Of a DNA stretch of 48,022 bases, positions 1 to 8,408 are shown in pieces. The stretch lies in assembly GCA_016288215.1 (NCBI GenBank), contig JAEEYQ010000002.1, positions 1-48,022 of the forward strand, read 5' to 3'. The first letter of the stretch is position 1. Every line of letters starts with the position of its first letter. The translations under genes and the position numbers were made by a program. Source of the DNA: Lentisphaeria bacterium. GTDB taxonomy: Bacteria; Verrucomicrobiota; Lentisphaeria; Oligosphaerales; Oligosphaeraceae. The notes under the pieces are model-generated. The model was not told the DNA's origin. It was given only the letters and a program-made list of their open reading frames with translations, and ran no database searches.

Positions 1-2
1 CC

Positions 3-1373
3 GGAACAGTGAACGCGGTCGCCGCCGAGTTGGCGGATGATCCGGATGTGAAACTGCGCGTGGGAGTCGTCAGCGATGTGCACATCGCCATTGGCGCCGA
101 AATGTCGTGGAACAACACGGAGGTTTGGGAGAAGACGCTGGCCTGGTACCGTGACCAGAAGGTGGATGCGGTGGTGGCGGCGGGTGATTTGGCCGACTAT
201 GGACAAGTGGATCAACTGCAGAATTTCGCAAATAGCTGGTACAAAGTGTTTCCGGATGACAAGGCCCCCGATGGCCGCCATGTGGAGAAGGTCTTCGTCT
301 ACGGCAATCATGACATGGAAGGCTGGGCCTACGGCACGCAGAACAAGCCGGATCTGCATGCCCGTCGGCAGGAACATGCCATTTTCAAGGATCCCGCCGC
401 CGCATGGGAGCAGTGCTTCCACGAAAAATTCCAGCCCATCTACGCGAAGACGGTCAAAGGCTACACCTTCATCGGCACCCATTGGGGCAACGAAGGGGCC
501 TTGGGCGAATTCATGGAGGGCATCAAATCCAACCTCGACCCCAATCTGCCGTTCTTCTACACGCAGCACCCCCACCCCGGCAACACCTGCTACGGCCCTT
601 GGGCATGGGGCAACGACGGCGGCAAGGCCACCCGCGCCCTGAATCCATTCCCCAACTGCATCGCGCTCACGGGACACTCCCACTACTCCCTCAACGACGA
701 ATCCGGAATCTGGCAGGGGGCCTTCACCTCCATTGGAACCAGTTCCCTCCGCTATGTCGCCCCACGGGAAGGACGGGAGAACGCCAGCGAATGCTCCGCC
801 GCCGGCAGCCAAATGCAGGCCGTCCCCCACGCCGCCCCGCAAGGCATGCTCTTGACCGTCTACAAGGACCGCATCGTCATCGCCAAACGGGACTTTGTCA
901 ACGATGAGCCCGTGGCGGAAGATTGGATTATCCCATTGCCACTCAACGGGTTACAGCCATATGAGTTCAAGAAGCGCAAAGCGGAGGCGGCGGCCAACCC
1001 GCCGGCCTTCGCCCCCAACGCCGCCGACGAGATCAAAATCGAGCAGATTGTCGGCAAAAACCGCGGCGGCGTGGAGACGCCGCAAGTGGTCATCACCTTC
1101 CCGACGGCCTTCGCTGGCGGCATGACGTTCGATTATGAAGTCCGCGCGGAACTCTTCAGTTACGATGTCACCCGCATTTTCAGCGCCATGCGCGTCTATT
1201 CCAAAAACTATCAGATGGCCCCCCGCCATCAGGTTCCCACCGCCAACTGCATCTTCAGCCTCAACGAGTTGCCCAAGCAAGTCCCCCTCCATTTCACCAT
1301 CACGCCAATCGACGCCTTCGGCAACCGGGGCCTTCCCATCATGACCAAAAACCTCAAGCTTGAACAGCAGTAA
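3..1373 (+). CDS. Calcineurin-like metallophosphoesterase, 5' partial
   Basis: The frame is open to the window edge, so the true start probably lies upstream; a GTG at 9 is the first in-window start codon. The metallophosphoesterase signature runs in order: D-x-H (VSDVH, about residue 23 from the GTG), GD (AAGDLAD, about 60), GNHD (about 100) and GHSH (222-225). These residues bind the two-metal centre that hydrolyses phosphoesters. The last ~110 residues look like a beta-rich, fibronectin-III-like appendage. Similar proteins are usually exported, but any signal peptide would be outside the window. The substrate cannot be read from sequence. It precedes a glycosidase on the same strand by 77 bases, consistent with a shared transcript for polymer breakdown. 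Family call is firm; role is open. Confidence 0.88.
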   Translation, partial: GTVNAVAAELADDPDVKLRVGVVSDVHIAIGAEMSWNNTEVWEKTLAWYRDQKVDAVVAAGDLADYGQVDQLQNFANSWYKVFPDDKAPDGRHVEKVFVYGNHDMEGWAYGTQNKPDLHARRQEHAIFKDPAAAWEQCFHEKFQPIYAKTVKGYTFIGTHWGNEGALGEFMEGIKSNLDPNLPFFYTQHPHPGNTCYGPWAWGNDGGKATRALNPFPNCIALTGHSHYSLNDESGIWQGAFTSIGTSSLRYVAPREGRENASECSAAGSQMQAVPHAAPQGMLLTVYKDRIVIAKRDFVNDEPVAEDWIIPLPLNGLQPYEFKKRKAEAAANPPAFAPNAADEIKIEQIVGKNRGGVETPQVVITFPTAFAGGMTFDYEVRAELFSYDVTRIFSAMRVYSKNYQMAPRHQVPTANCIFSLNELPKQVPLHFTITPIDAFGNRGLPIMTKNLKLEQQ

Positions 1374-1450
1374 GTCATTGGTAACAAATAACCTAGGAAA
1401 TACGCTGACCCGCTAGGGACAACCAAACCTTCTGTCAATTTAGTGTCTCC

Positions 1451-4400
1451 GTGGACTCCTCTCGCCCAAAAATCACCTGGAGCCTGATGCATCCGACGCC
1501 GCTGGATCCGACCTATGTCCGGCGGCTTGTCGGCAAAGCCGCCCAATATGACGTGGACAGCTTTGAGATTTGCGGCCAATGCCATTCGCCCTACGGCGGA
1601 CTAGACGGTCTCGTGGACTACACGGAGTATCCGGCCGCCGCCGTCTCATGGGACCGTTCAAAAGTGGCGGAGAACCAACAGCGGCTGAGGGAGATTCTGT
1701 CCATCGCCCACGATGCAGGCAAGACCGTTACCCTTTGGCATCGGGAGGTGATGCTGCCATCGGGACTGCTGAAGGACATGCCGGCCCTTCTGGATGAAGA
1801 CGGCGAATTCAACCTGACGGGCACGGCCTTCGCCGACCTTCTCCGCTACAAACTGGACAAGGCCTTTGCCACCGTTTCCGACTTGGATGGCATCGTCCTG
1901 ACCCTGACGGAGGCGGATTTCTCCGCCATCCACAATTCCAACACCCTCCGCTATCCGCCAACGGAAGTGATTCGCTTTTTGACGGAAATCTTTGCCTCCG
2001 AACTACATCTGCGAGGGAAGTCCTTTTCCATCCGATCCTTCGGCTCCATCGCGGAGGACTATGAGACCATTCTGGAGGGCGTCGCCCTTCTGGCGGGACG
2101 CTACCCCATCGAGGTGGAGACCAAAGTCACACCCTATGATTTTGACCCCTTTCTGCCGCCCAACCCGTTTCTGAAACGAACTCCCGGCCTGTCTCTCGCC
2201 GTGGAATGCGAATGCGTCGGCGAATTCATGGGACAAGGGAACATGCCCTTTGAGCAGGTGGACAACATTGTCCGCTATGTCCGTGAAGGACAGGCGGTTG
2301 GAGCAGATCGTTTCGTCATCCGCATGGACCGCCGCGGCAACTGCATCTTCGATCTCTATGAGCAGAACTACGTTGCATATGATCTTGCGCTGCACGATGT
2401 TACACTAACGGCAGAGAACCTTCGCCGCCAATGGCAGGAAACCCATTATCCCGCCATCCATCGCGAGGCCCTCGCCCAATTGGACGCCTTGGGCTGGGAG
2501 ATGGTCTGCAAGACCTATTTCATTGATCATCAGGTTCTTTTCCATGGCAACTACTGCATGAAGTACCTGAAGGCGGGCTTTGTCTTCGCCCTTTTCGCCG
2601 AAGGCCGCCGCCCCCTCACCAACGGCAAAGGCATCTGGTCCATTCTGACAGATCGGCCAACGCCTGGCCGCGCGGCGATTCTAGAGGAGAAGGAACGGTC
2701 CGTTGTCCTTGCGGACAAAGGACTTGCAATTTTAGAAAGCCTTTCACTGCCTCCCGAGGACTATCGGTGGCGGCTTTGGCGGAACGCCGTCGTCATCACG
2801 CGGGCCGTCCGGGAGCTGATTCGCTGCATCATCGCCTATTTTGACGACATGGAATGGGAGAAGGGAGACTGTCCCCACCTCAAGGCGCAGGTCGCGGCGT
2901 CTTTGGCGGAATTTGACCGGCTGGCGGGACATCCGATTACCCTTGCGCAGCGGGAATTCATCAACGGCTTGGAGCATCGTCATAAAGAACTGAACCGCAG
3001 CATTGAAGAGCTGGTTCTGGAGCCCCTGGCCGCCATCTGCCACGAGCTGTTGACGGAGTTCGCCGCCGAATTCACGGCAAAGGAGACGCTGCTGGCCAGC
3101 TGCGAAGACGGCATCATCACGGGAGGCATCACGGACGACTGGCGGATTGTCCGCTACATGCACGCCTCCCATGCCATGCTCCACAACGGTCGGCCTTCCC
3201 GCTGGGCAGGCAATCGGGTCTTTCCCAACGGCTTCATGGAAATGGTGCTGAAACGAGGTGAGGAGCTGCTCATCTACGGGGTTCCAGAAGTGTCGCGAGA
3301 CTTCACATTGACTGTTGACGGCCATCGCAACATCGTCCAATTCAATGAGAAAGGCGTGTTTTCCATGCCGTTGCCTCCCATCGGCGAAACGGTGACCGTC
3401 CGTTTGGAGAAACATGGGGCGACCTATCCGCTGTTCTACGCCGTGGCCACTCGAAACCACGGCTGGAAGACCAAACCCCGAATTCCCCTGTTCACCTGGA
3501 ATGACACCATCATGCCTCAGGAGCTGGTTCCGCAAGTCGTTTATGATGAAGAACCTGGATGGATTCAGCTCTATGAGGCTGCATGGCAGTCCGCCTGGAC
3601 TCACATCTTCTCCTGCCGCAAGGCCCCAGTCTCCCCCTACATGAACGAAGGCATCCGCTGCCATAAAATCTGGATTTGGGACACCTGCTTCATGGCCCAT
3701 TTCTGCCGCTATGCCGCCGACGTCTTCCCCGGCATCCAAAGTCTGGACAACTTCTACCGCATCATGCATGACGGTGACAACACGGGCCTGAAAGTCCACA
3801 TCCCAGACAATCCGCCTCTCTTCGCATGGACGGAACTGGATTATTTCAATATGACAGGCGACACGGAGCGGATTCGTCATATCTTATTGGAACACAAATA
3901 TTTACAGCGTCATTACCATTGGCTGAACCATTTGAGTCCCGGCACCCTCTTCGACTATGCCACCAGCCCCGTCATGGCGGAATTCGTTCCCTCCAAAGGC
4001 TTTAAGTGGCATGGCGGCAAGGCCGGCATGGACAACACACCCCGCGGCGACGATGACTATACCTCTATCTACTATATGGATCTCTCCTGCCAGCAGGCCC
4101 TAAGTGCCCTCTCCATCGCCCGCCTTGCCACGGCCATCGGCGAAGCCACGTTGGCGCAAGAGTGGCTCGACGAATTCGAGATGCAGAAACGCTTCATCAA
4201 CAGCCGCTTCTGGTCGGAGGATGCCCACATGTACCTTGACCGCAAGGTGGACGAAAGCGGTTTCTGCAGCTTACTTACCCCCGCCTCCCTTTGGCCCCTG
4301 TTGGCGGAAGTCGCCGCGCCCTTCCAAATCGAGGCGCTGGCTCGGGCGTTGGAGGACCCCATGCGACTGGGCGGCGACCGTCCTGTGCCCAGCGTCAGTC

Positions 4401-4933
4401 GAAGCGACTCCCGCTTCTCCCCCCAAGGCGCCTATTGGCGGGGCGGCATATGGATGCCCATGGTCTACATGGCGGTCAAGGGACTGGAGCGAAACGGCAA
4501 AAACGCGCTGGCTGACCACATCGCCCGCAACATAATCGCGCTGCAGTATCGGACGTGGCGGGATTTCGAGCCACACACAATTTGGGAGTGCTATTCCCCC
4601 ACCGAAGACAAGCCGTCCACCAATAAAGTCAATGGTTTCTCACGGCCGGACTTCTGCGGTTGGTCCGCCCTTGGCCCCATCTCCCTCTTCATCGAAAACG
4701 TCTTGTGCCTCCGTGAGGTGAACGCCATGGAACGGCGGCTTGTCTGGACACCTAACTCATTGAAAACCAATGGAATAAGCAATCTGAAGATAGGCGGGCT
4801 CCCAGTCACGCTCATCGCCCGTCCCGAACAGGGCGTGGCGGACGTGACCCTTCCCTGCCCCTTTGCCCTCACCCTAAACGGAACCACATACGCCCTCCCC
4901 AAGGGCCATTCCACCCTTCCCCTCTATAAGTAA
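1451..4933 (+). CDS. Two-domain glycosidase: TIM barrel plus MGH1-like (alpha/alpha)6 domain
   Basis: A 1160-residue protein starting at GTG 1451. No Shine-Dalgarno is evident; ATG 1487 is an alternative but would cut a predicted first strand. Residues ~1-330 resemble a GH67-type TIM barrel, including a VECECVGEFMGQG stretch similar to the GFGEYMGQG region of alpha-glucuronidases. A linker region ~330-700 follows. Residues ~720-1090 match the MGH1/GH63/GH37-like (alpha/alpha)6 fold (IWIWDTCFMAHF, GMDNTPRGDD, WECYSPTEDK). By family analogy D861 would be the general acid and E1046 the base. No signal peptide is visible, so it is probably intracellular. The C-terminal fold is confident; the N-terminal assignment is tentative and the substrate unknown. 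Confidence 0.8.
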   Translation: MDSSRPKITWSLMHPTPLDPTYVRRLVGKAAQYDVDSFEICGQCHSPYGGLDGLVDYTEYPAAAVSWDRSKVAENQQRLREILSIAHDAGKTVTLWHREVMLPSGLLKDMPALLDEDGEFNLTGTAFADLLRYKLDKAFATVSDLDGIVLTLTEADFSAIHNSNTLRYPPTEVIRFLTEIFASELHLRGKSFSIRSFGSIAEDYETILEGVALLAGRYPIEVETKVTPYDFDPFLPPNPFLKRTPGLSLAVECECVGEFMGQGNMPFEQVDNIVRYVREGQAVGADRFVIRMDRRGNCIFDLYEQNYVAYDLALHDVTLTAENLRRQWQETHYPAIHREALAQLDALGWEMVCKTYFIDHQVLFHGNYCMKYLKAGFVFALFAEGRRPLTNGKGIWSILTDRPTPGRAAILEEKERSVVLADKGLAILESLSLPPEDYRWRLWRNAVVITRAVRELIRCIIAYFDDMEWEKGDCPHLKAQVAASLAEFDRLAGHPITLAQREFINGLEHRHKELNRSIEELVLEPLAAICHELLTEFAAEFTAKETLLASCEDGIITGGITDDWRIVRYMHASHAMLHNGRPSRWAGNRVFPNGFMEMVLKRGEELLIYGVPEVSRDFTLTVDGHRNIVQFNEKGVFSMPLPPIGETVTVRLEKHGATYPLFYAVATRNHGWKTKPRIPLFTWNDTIMPQELVPQVVYDEEPGWIQLYEAAWQSAWTHIFSCRKAPVSPYMNEGIRCHKIWIWDTCFMAHFCRYAADVFPGIQSLDNFYRIMHDGDNTGLKVHIPDNPPLFAWTELDYFNMTGDTERIRHILLEHKYLQRHYHWLNHLSPGTLFDYATSPVMAEFVPSKGFKWHGGKAGMDNTPRGDDDYTSIYYMDLSCQQALSALSIARLATAIGEATLAQEWLDEFEMQKRFINSRFWSEDAHMYLDRKVDESGFCSLLTPASLWPLLAEVAAPFQIEALARALEDPMRLGGDRPVPSVSRSDSRFSPQGAYWRGGIWMPMVYMAVKGLERNGKNALADHIARNIIALQYRTWRDFEPHTIWECYSPTEDKPSTNKVNGFSRPDFCGWSALGPISLFIENVLCLREVNAMERRLVWTPNSLKTNGISNLKIGGLPVTLIARPEQGVADVTLPCPFALTLNGTTYALPKGHSTLPLYK

Positions 4934-5004
4934 TTTGGAATTATTGTTATACCACATTAGGGTAGAGTATGATTTTTCAAAACGACATTGCAGTTTGCAT
5001 GTCA

Positions 5005-5300
5005 GCCCCGAAGGGGCGGCGGAACACAGCCCGGGGTAAGCGTGGCCGCGAAGCGGCAAGCGTAACCCCGGGTATGGCAGATGGTTATGATTGTTCAAGC
5101 CCTGAAGGGGCGGCAGAAAACGACATGTGCACGGGAAAGTTAGAATTTTAGAGCCGCTATGGCGGCGGCAGGATATTAGCCGTGGGTAAGCGCAGCACCG
5201 TAGGTGCAAGCGTAACCCACGGTACACGAGAAAGTTAGTATTTTGAACCGCGTAGCGGTGGGAGGAGCCTGACGTGGGTGGAGCGGAGCGAAACCCACGA
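5005..5300 (+). repeat. Array of double-hairpin intergenic repeats, block 1
   Basis: This fills most of a 622-base gene-free stretch (4934-5555). Each full unit is about 70 bases: a small hairpin, a GCGGC(A/G)G... linker, then a longer hairpin in which an outer GC-rich stem encloses an inner hairpin, with constant AAGCG and AAGCGTA joints. Full units lie at 5005-5072 (outer stem CCCGGGGT/ACCCCGGG, inner GCCGC-GAA-GCGGC) and 5153-5222 (CCGTGGGT/ACCCACGG, inner GCACC-GTA-GGTGC). A half unit is at 5099-5111, and a variant at about 5246-5300 has the inner part reduced to GGAGCGGAGCG. A short spacer of the type GAAAGTTAG-A/T-rich separates units. The stems differ while remaining paired. Confidence 0.85.
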
Positions 5301-5317
5301 ATAGGCAGGAGTCTGAC

Positions 5318-5365
5318 GCGGGACGGGAGACGGGAGACGAGAGACGAGAACCGGGAGACGGGGGC
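5318..5365 (+). repeat. GGGAGAC/GAGACGA short tandem repeat
   Basis: A purine-rich tract made of GGGAGAC and GAGACGA words repeated about six times with variation, directly after the hairpin array. A short related piece (GACGGGAGACGCGGGA) recurs near 10162, after another gene end. No coding potential is seen. Confidence 0.6.
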
Positions 5366-5392
5366 ACTTTTCACTCTTTGTCGTTGTTAATC

Positions 5393-5417
5393 AAAAAGAG
5401 CCGCTTCGAAGTGGCTC
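5393..5417 (-). terminator. Rho-independent terminator (minus strand)
   Basis: An inverted repeat gagccgctt/aagtggctc (8-9 bp, one G-U pair) is flanked on its left by five A. It therefore reads as stem plus U-run on the minus strand. No minus-strand protein gene ends here, which supports a small RNA or leader upstream of it. Confidence 0.6.
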
Positions 5418-5504
5418 AATTGAACCCACGGACACAAGGCAAAGCGGATTTGTAACCGCGTCAGCAGTGACCAAAACAGCCGCAAGACGGATTGGAGACG
5501 CGGT
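5393..5504 (-). ncRNA. Candidate small RNA on the minus strand
   Basis: On the minus strand an extended -10 (TGC-TATAAT, the hexamer at 5515-5510) is followed six bases later by a sequence starting ACCGCGTC (5504-5497). This pairs perfectly with GACGCGGT (5462-5455), enclosing a smaller CCAA...TTGG hairpin. The transcript would end at a GAGCC-type stem (5417-5398) followed by five U (5397-5393), a good intrinsic terminator. No open frame or known RNA family is recognised. The -10 is part of a palindrome (TGCTATATTATAGCA, 5504-5518) that can also drive the plus-strand GH20 gene, so a divergent promoter is equally plausible. No -35 box is seen. Confidence 0.4.
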
Positions 5505-5518
5505 GCTATATTATAGCA
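5504..5518. promoter_or_regulatory. Palindromic bidirectional -10 region
   Basis: A 15-base palindrome gives TGC-TATATT on the plus strand, 44 bases before the GH20 start codon, and TGC-TATAAT on the minus strand. Both are extended -10 elements without a convincing -35. Confidence 0.4.
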
Positions 5519-5555
5519 TTCATCTAAATTATTACCTCCAAATCAGGAGCACATC

Positions 5556-8276
5556 ATGAACATACGCGGATTGGTTACAGAATTGGTGCTGATGGGAATG
5601 TCCCTTTGCGCATTGGAAATCAACAACTTCGTGGAGAGGGACGGCTTTCCCGTGTTGGTGCCGTCGGTTCAGCGGCTAGTCCGCCATGAGGGGGCCTTCG
5701 CGATGCCAAAGCAAGTGCGGGTGGCGGTTCCCGTTGGAGAAGAGGCAGATGTGACATTGTTGGGGAAGGCGCTATCCGGTCGTTTCGGCCAATGGCATGC
5801 CACGATGACCACGAACGAAGAGCCCGCGCATTTCACCTTGGCGCTGACGGAAGACGGCGTGCCTCTCTCCCCTCAAGGTTACACGTTGGATGTGACGGCA
5901 GACGGCGTGTCCCTCAAGGCCCGCACTCCTCAAGGCCTGTTCTATGGCTGCCACACCCTTATCAACCTGATGACGAACAACATCACAACGCATATCCCCT
6001 GCTGTCACATCGAAGACTGGCCGGATTTGGAATACCGCGGTGCCTTTCTGGACATCCGATGGATGGCGAATGAGCAGGTGGACGGCTTCTGCCGCCTGAT
6101 CGACGCCTTCGGTGCCCTAAAGCTAAATGCAATGGAGATAAGCTTTTGCGTCAATCTCCCTTTGGAAAACTCCCCCTTCACGGAGCCGAAGACCAAGCTG
6201 TCCCGCGAGTCCCTTGAAAAAATCAAGGAACGGGCGAAGGCGAACTACATTGAAATCATCCCCCACCTTCAGGTCATCAGCCATGACCAATGGCTGCGGA
6301 CTCATCCCGCCTACATGACGGACATCACATCCACCCCCACCTATCCGGGTCAGTACAACGCCACATGGAACACCACCATCTGCTTCGCCAAGCCCCTGGG
6401 CCGCCAATTGACGGACATGGTGATTCAAGAAACCATTAAATTACTGCAACCCAAACACTTCCATCTTTGCATGGATGAATTCACTCTGTGCGACTGGCGG
6501 GGCTGCGCCACCTGCAAGGAAGGGCACACCCTTCAGCAGCTTCTGGATGAAGTCCTCCATAACATCAACTTGGTCAAGTCTTTAGGCGTGCAGCCCATCA
6601 TCTACCACGACACCCTGCTGGCCCCACGAAGCCGTGACGCGGAGATGAGCGCGGCGCTGATGGCGGCGGTGCCGCGAGACACAGTCATGAGCATCTGGGA
6701 CTATGATGAAGCCCCCAACGAAAACCACTTCGACGAGTTCAGGCGGCAGGGCTTTGGAGACCGCGTTGGCGTCAGTTTCTGCTATAAACTCCTGAACACC
6801 ACGACGATGCCGCTGATGGCGAAGAAACTGGGCGGCCGTGGCACCATTCTGACCTACTGGGGATTTCTCCACAACGCCTTCGCCGTTGACAGCCATGTCA
6901 ACCCCAACTCGGCGGCCGCCACTTCCGTGACGGCGGAGTACGCTTGGCATGCCAGCGGTGACACTCCTCTGACCGCGCTGACGTGGGACCCCGCCTACGA
7001 GATGCGGAAGCGCCTGGAGGGAGTCGTCTCCATGCAGCGGCCCGGCGTCCCTCGGCAGCCCATCCCGCTGACTGCGTTCTACAATGCACGCATCGGAGAC
7101 GACTACAGTTTCCCGATTCTTGAACCTGCTGATGCCCAAGCACTTGCAAAATCCGCCGCAAGCTCACGGGACGGGTTCCATATCCAATTGACGGCCGATG
7201 GCGGCATCGCGGCCGTGACGCTCAGCGGCGGCGCGGACCTCTATGCCAAGGCCCCCGTGACCATCCCGCTTAACGGCAAAATGGACGGCATCTCCCTTCT
7301 GGTCACTGGCGGCATTCCGGACAAACCGCAGGACTATGACTACTACCATGCGCTGGCCTCGCCCACGGTCGCCGACCTCGTGGTGACCTACGCCAACGGC
7401 CAGACCGTGTCCGCCCCTTTGCGCTATAAGCTGGAGTTCAGCGACTGGAACAGTGAATCCAGCGGCTTCCGCTCCCGCTTCGTCCTTCGCGGCAATGACG
7501 CGAAAGGGCACAGCATGTCCTTCTATGCCGTTGACTGGAACAATCCGCAGCCGCAGGAGCCCATCGCGAGCATGGCCATCCAGCCTGTGAACAAAGGAGG
7601 CGTGGCGTTGGCGGTGATTGCCGCAAATGCCGTCAATCCAACCGCTTACAACCCAACCATCGGCACGCTTCCGAATGTCCTTGTCTCCGCCGGCCGCGGC
7701 AAAGCCCTGGACCCCAACGACATCCATGTGCTGGCGGACTTCGAGAACGGCATGCCCGGCTGCACGGTCAGAGTCGAAGGCCGTTTTGACGACGCGCCCC
7801 AATACCATATCATCGACGACCCCACGGCCCCCGAAGACGGCAAAAAGGTCCTTGAAATCATCGTCCCGCCGCAATCAAAGGGAGTCAACAGCTGGGCCCG
7901 CGCCATCTTGGACATCGAATTGCCCCCGAACCCCGGCAAGGTGCTCACCCTCTTCGCGGACTACAGCCTGAGCAACCCGAAGGCCAACGCCCACAGCGGC
8001 TTCTACCGCACGGACCGCGCCATGGACCGCTACTACGTCCTGTACGACTTCCCCTGCACCGACACCCCAAACGCATGGCAGCACTGCACCGCCCTAAGCA
8101 TCAATCAGATTCTTACTGGCAATGACCTTCCCCTAGAGGAACTTACGACAATCCGCTTCTCCATCTGGTTCGAGAACTACGACGAACCGCTGCGTCTGCG
8201 CATCGACAACGTGGGCTACATCGATAAGGACGACAAGTGGACGTGGCCCCTTCGATCCGATAAATTGGGCAAATAG
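5556..8276 (+). CDS. GH20-like beta-N-acetylhexosaminidase with C-terminal jelly-roll domain
   Basis: 906 residues; ATG 5556 is preceded by AGGAG at the right distance. The N-terminus is weakly hydrophobic and could be a poor signal peptide. Residues ~30-150 match the GH20b N-terminal alpha/beta domain, ending in the characteristic 'TPQGLFYG' stretch. A TIM barrel follows (~160-480) with the family-like opening YRGAFLDIRW and the adjacent acid pair D307-E308 (MDEF) on strand 4, as in GH20, where substrate-assisted catalysis uses Asp-Glu. Residues ~715-900 form a beta-sandwich resembling a carbohydrate-binding module. GH20 enzymes remove terminal GlcNAc/GalNAc from glycans. Overall similarity to classical members is distant, so the exact substrate is uncertain. 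Confidence 0.82.
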   Translation: MNIRGLVTELVLMGMSLCALEINNFVERDGFPVLVPSVQRLVRHEGAFAMPKQVRVAVPVGEEADVTLLGKALSGRFGQWHATMTTNEEPAHFTLALTEDGVPLSPQGYTLDVTADGVSLKARTPQGLFYGCHTLINLMTNNITTHIPCCHIEDWPDLEYRGAFLDIRWMANEQVDGFCRLIDAFGALKLNAMEISFCVNLPLENSPFTEPKTKLSRESLEKIKERAKANYIEIIPHLQVISHDQWLRTHPAYMTDITSTPTYPGQYNATWNTTICFAKPLGRQLTDMVIQETIKLLQPKHFHLCMDEFTLCDWRGCATCKEGHTLQQLLDEVLHNINLVKSLGVQPIIYHDTLLAPRSRDAEMSAALMAAVPRDTVMSIWDYDEAPNENHFDEFRRQGFGDRVGVSFCYKLLNTTTMPLMAKKLGGRGTILTYWGFLHNAFAVDSHVNPNSAAATSVTAEYAWHASGDTPLTALTWDPAYEMRKRLEGVVSMQRPGVPRQPIPLTAFYNARIGDDYSFPILEPADAQALAKSAASSRDGFHIQLTADGGIAAVTLSGGADLYAKAPVTIPLNGKMDGISLLVTGGIPDKPQDYDYYHALASPTVADLVVTYANGQTVSAPLRYKLEFSDWNSESSGFRSRFVLRGNDAKGHSMSFYAVDWNNPQPQEPIASMAIQPVNKGGVALAVIAANAVNPTAYNPTIGTLPNVLVSAGRGKALDPNDIHVLADFENGMPGCTVRVEGRFDDAPQYHIIDDPTAPEDGKKVLEIIVPPQSKGVNSWARAILDIELPPNPGKVLTLFADYSLSNPKANAHSGFYRTDRAMDRYYVLYDFPCTDTPNAWQHCTALSINQILTGNDLPLEELTTIRFSIWFENYDEPLRLRIDNVGYIDKDDKWTWPLRSDKLGK

Positions 8277-8408
8277 CATTGTGGAAAAGGCTGTGCATCA
8301 CCCTTTGAGCAGGCAACTTCACACAAAACACATAACATATTCTTTTGCAATAGGTTATAACATTTTAATCATTATTGTATTCCAATCTCCAACAGAAAAG
8401 AGAGCTCC

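Noticed and set aside
5005..5300. CRISPR array
   Set aside because: Units are imperfect and palindromic with no unique spacers of constant size and no cas genes nearby.
5418..5455. A tRNA remnant, because GTGGGTTCAATT on the minus strand recalls a T arm
   Set aside because: No acceptor stem, anticodon arm or D arm could be built around it.
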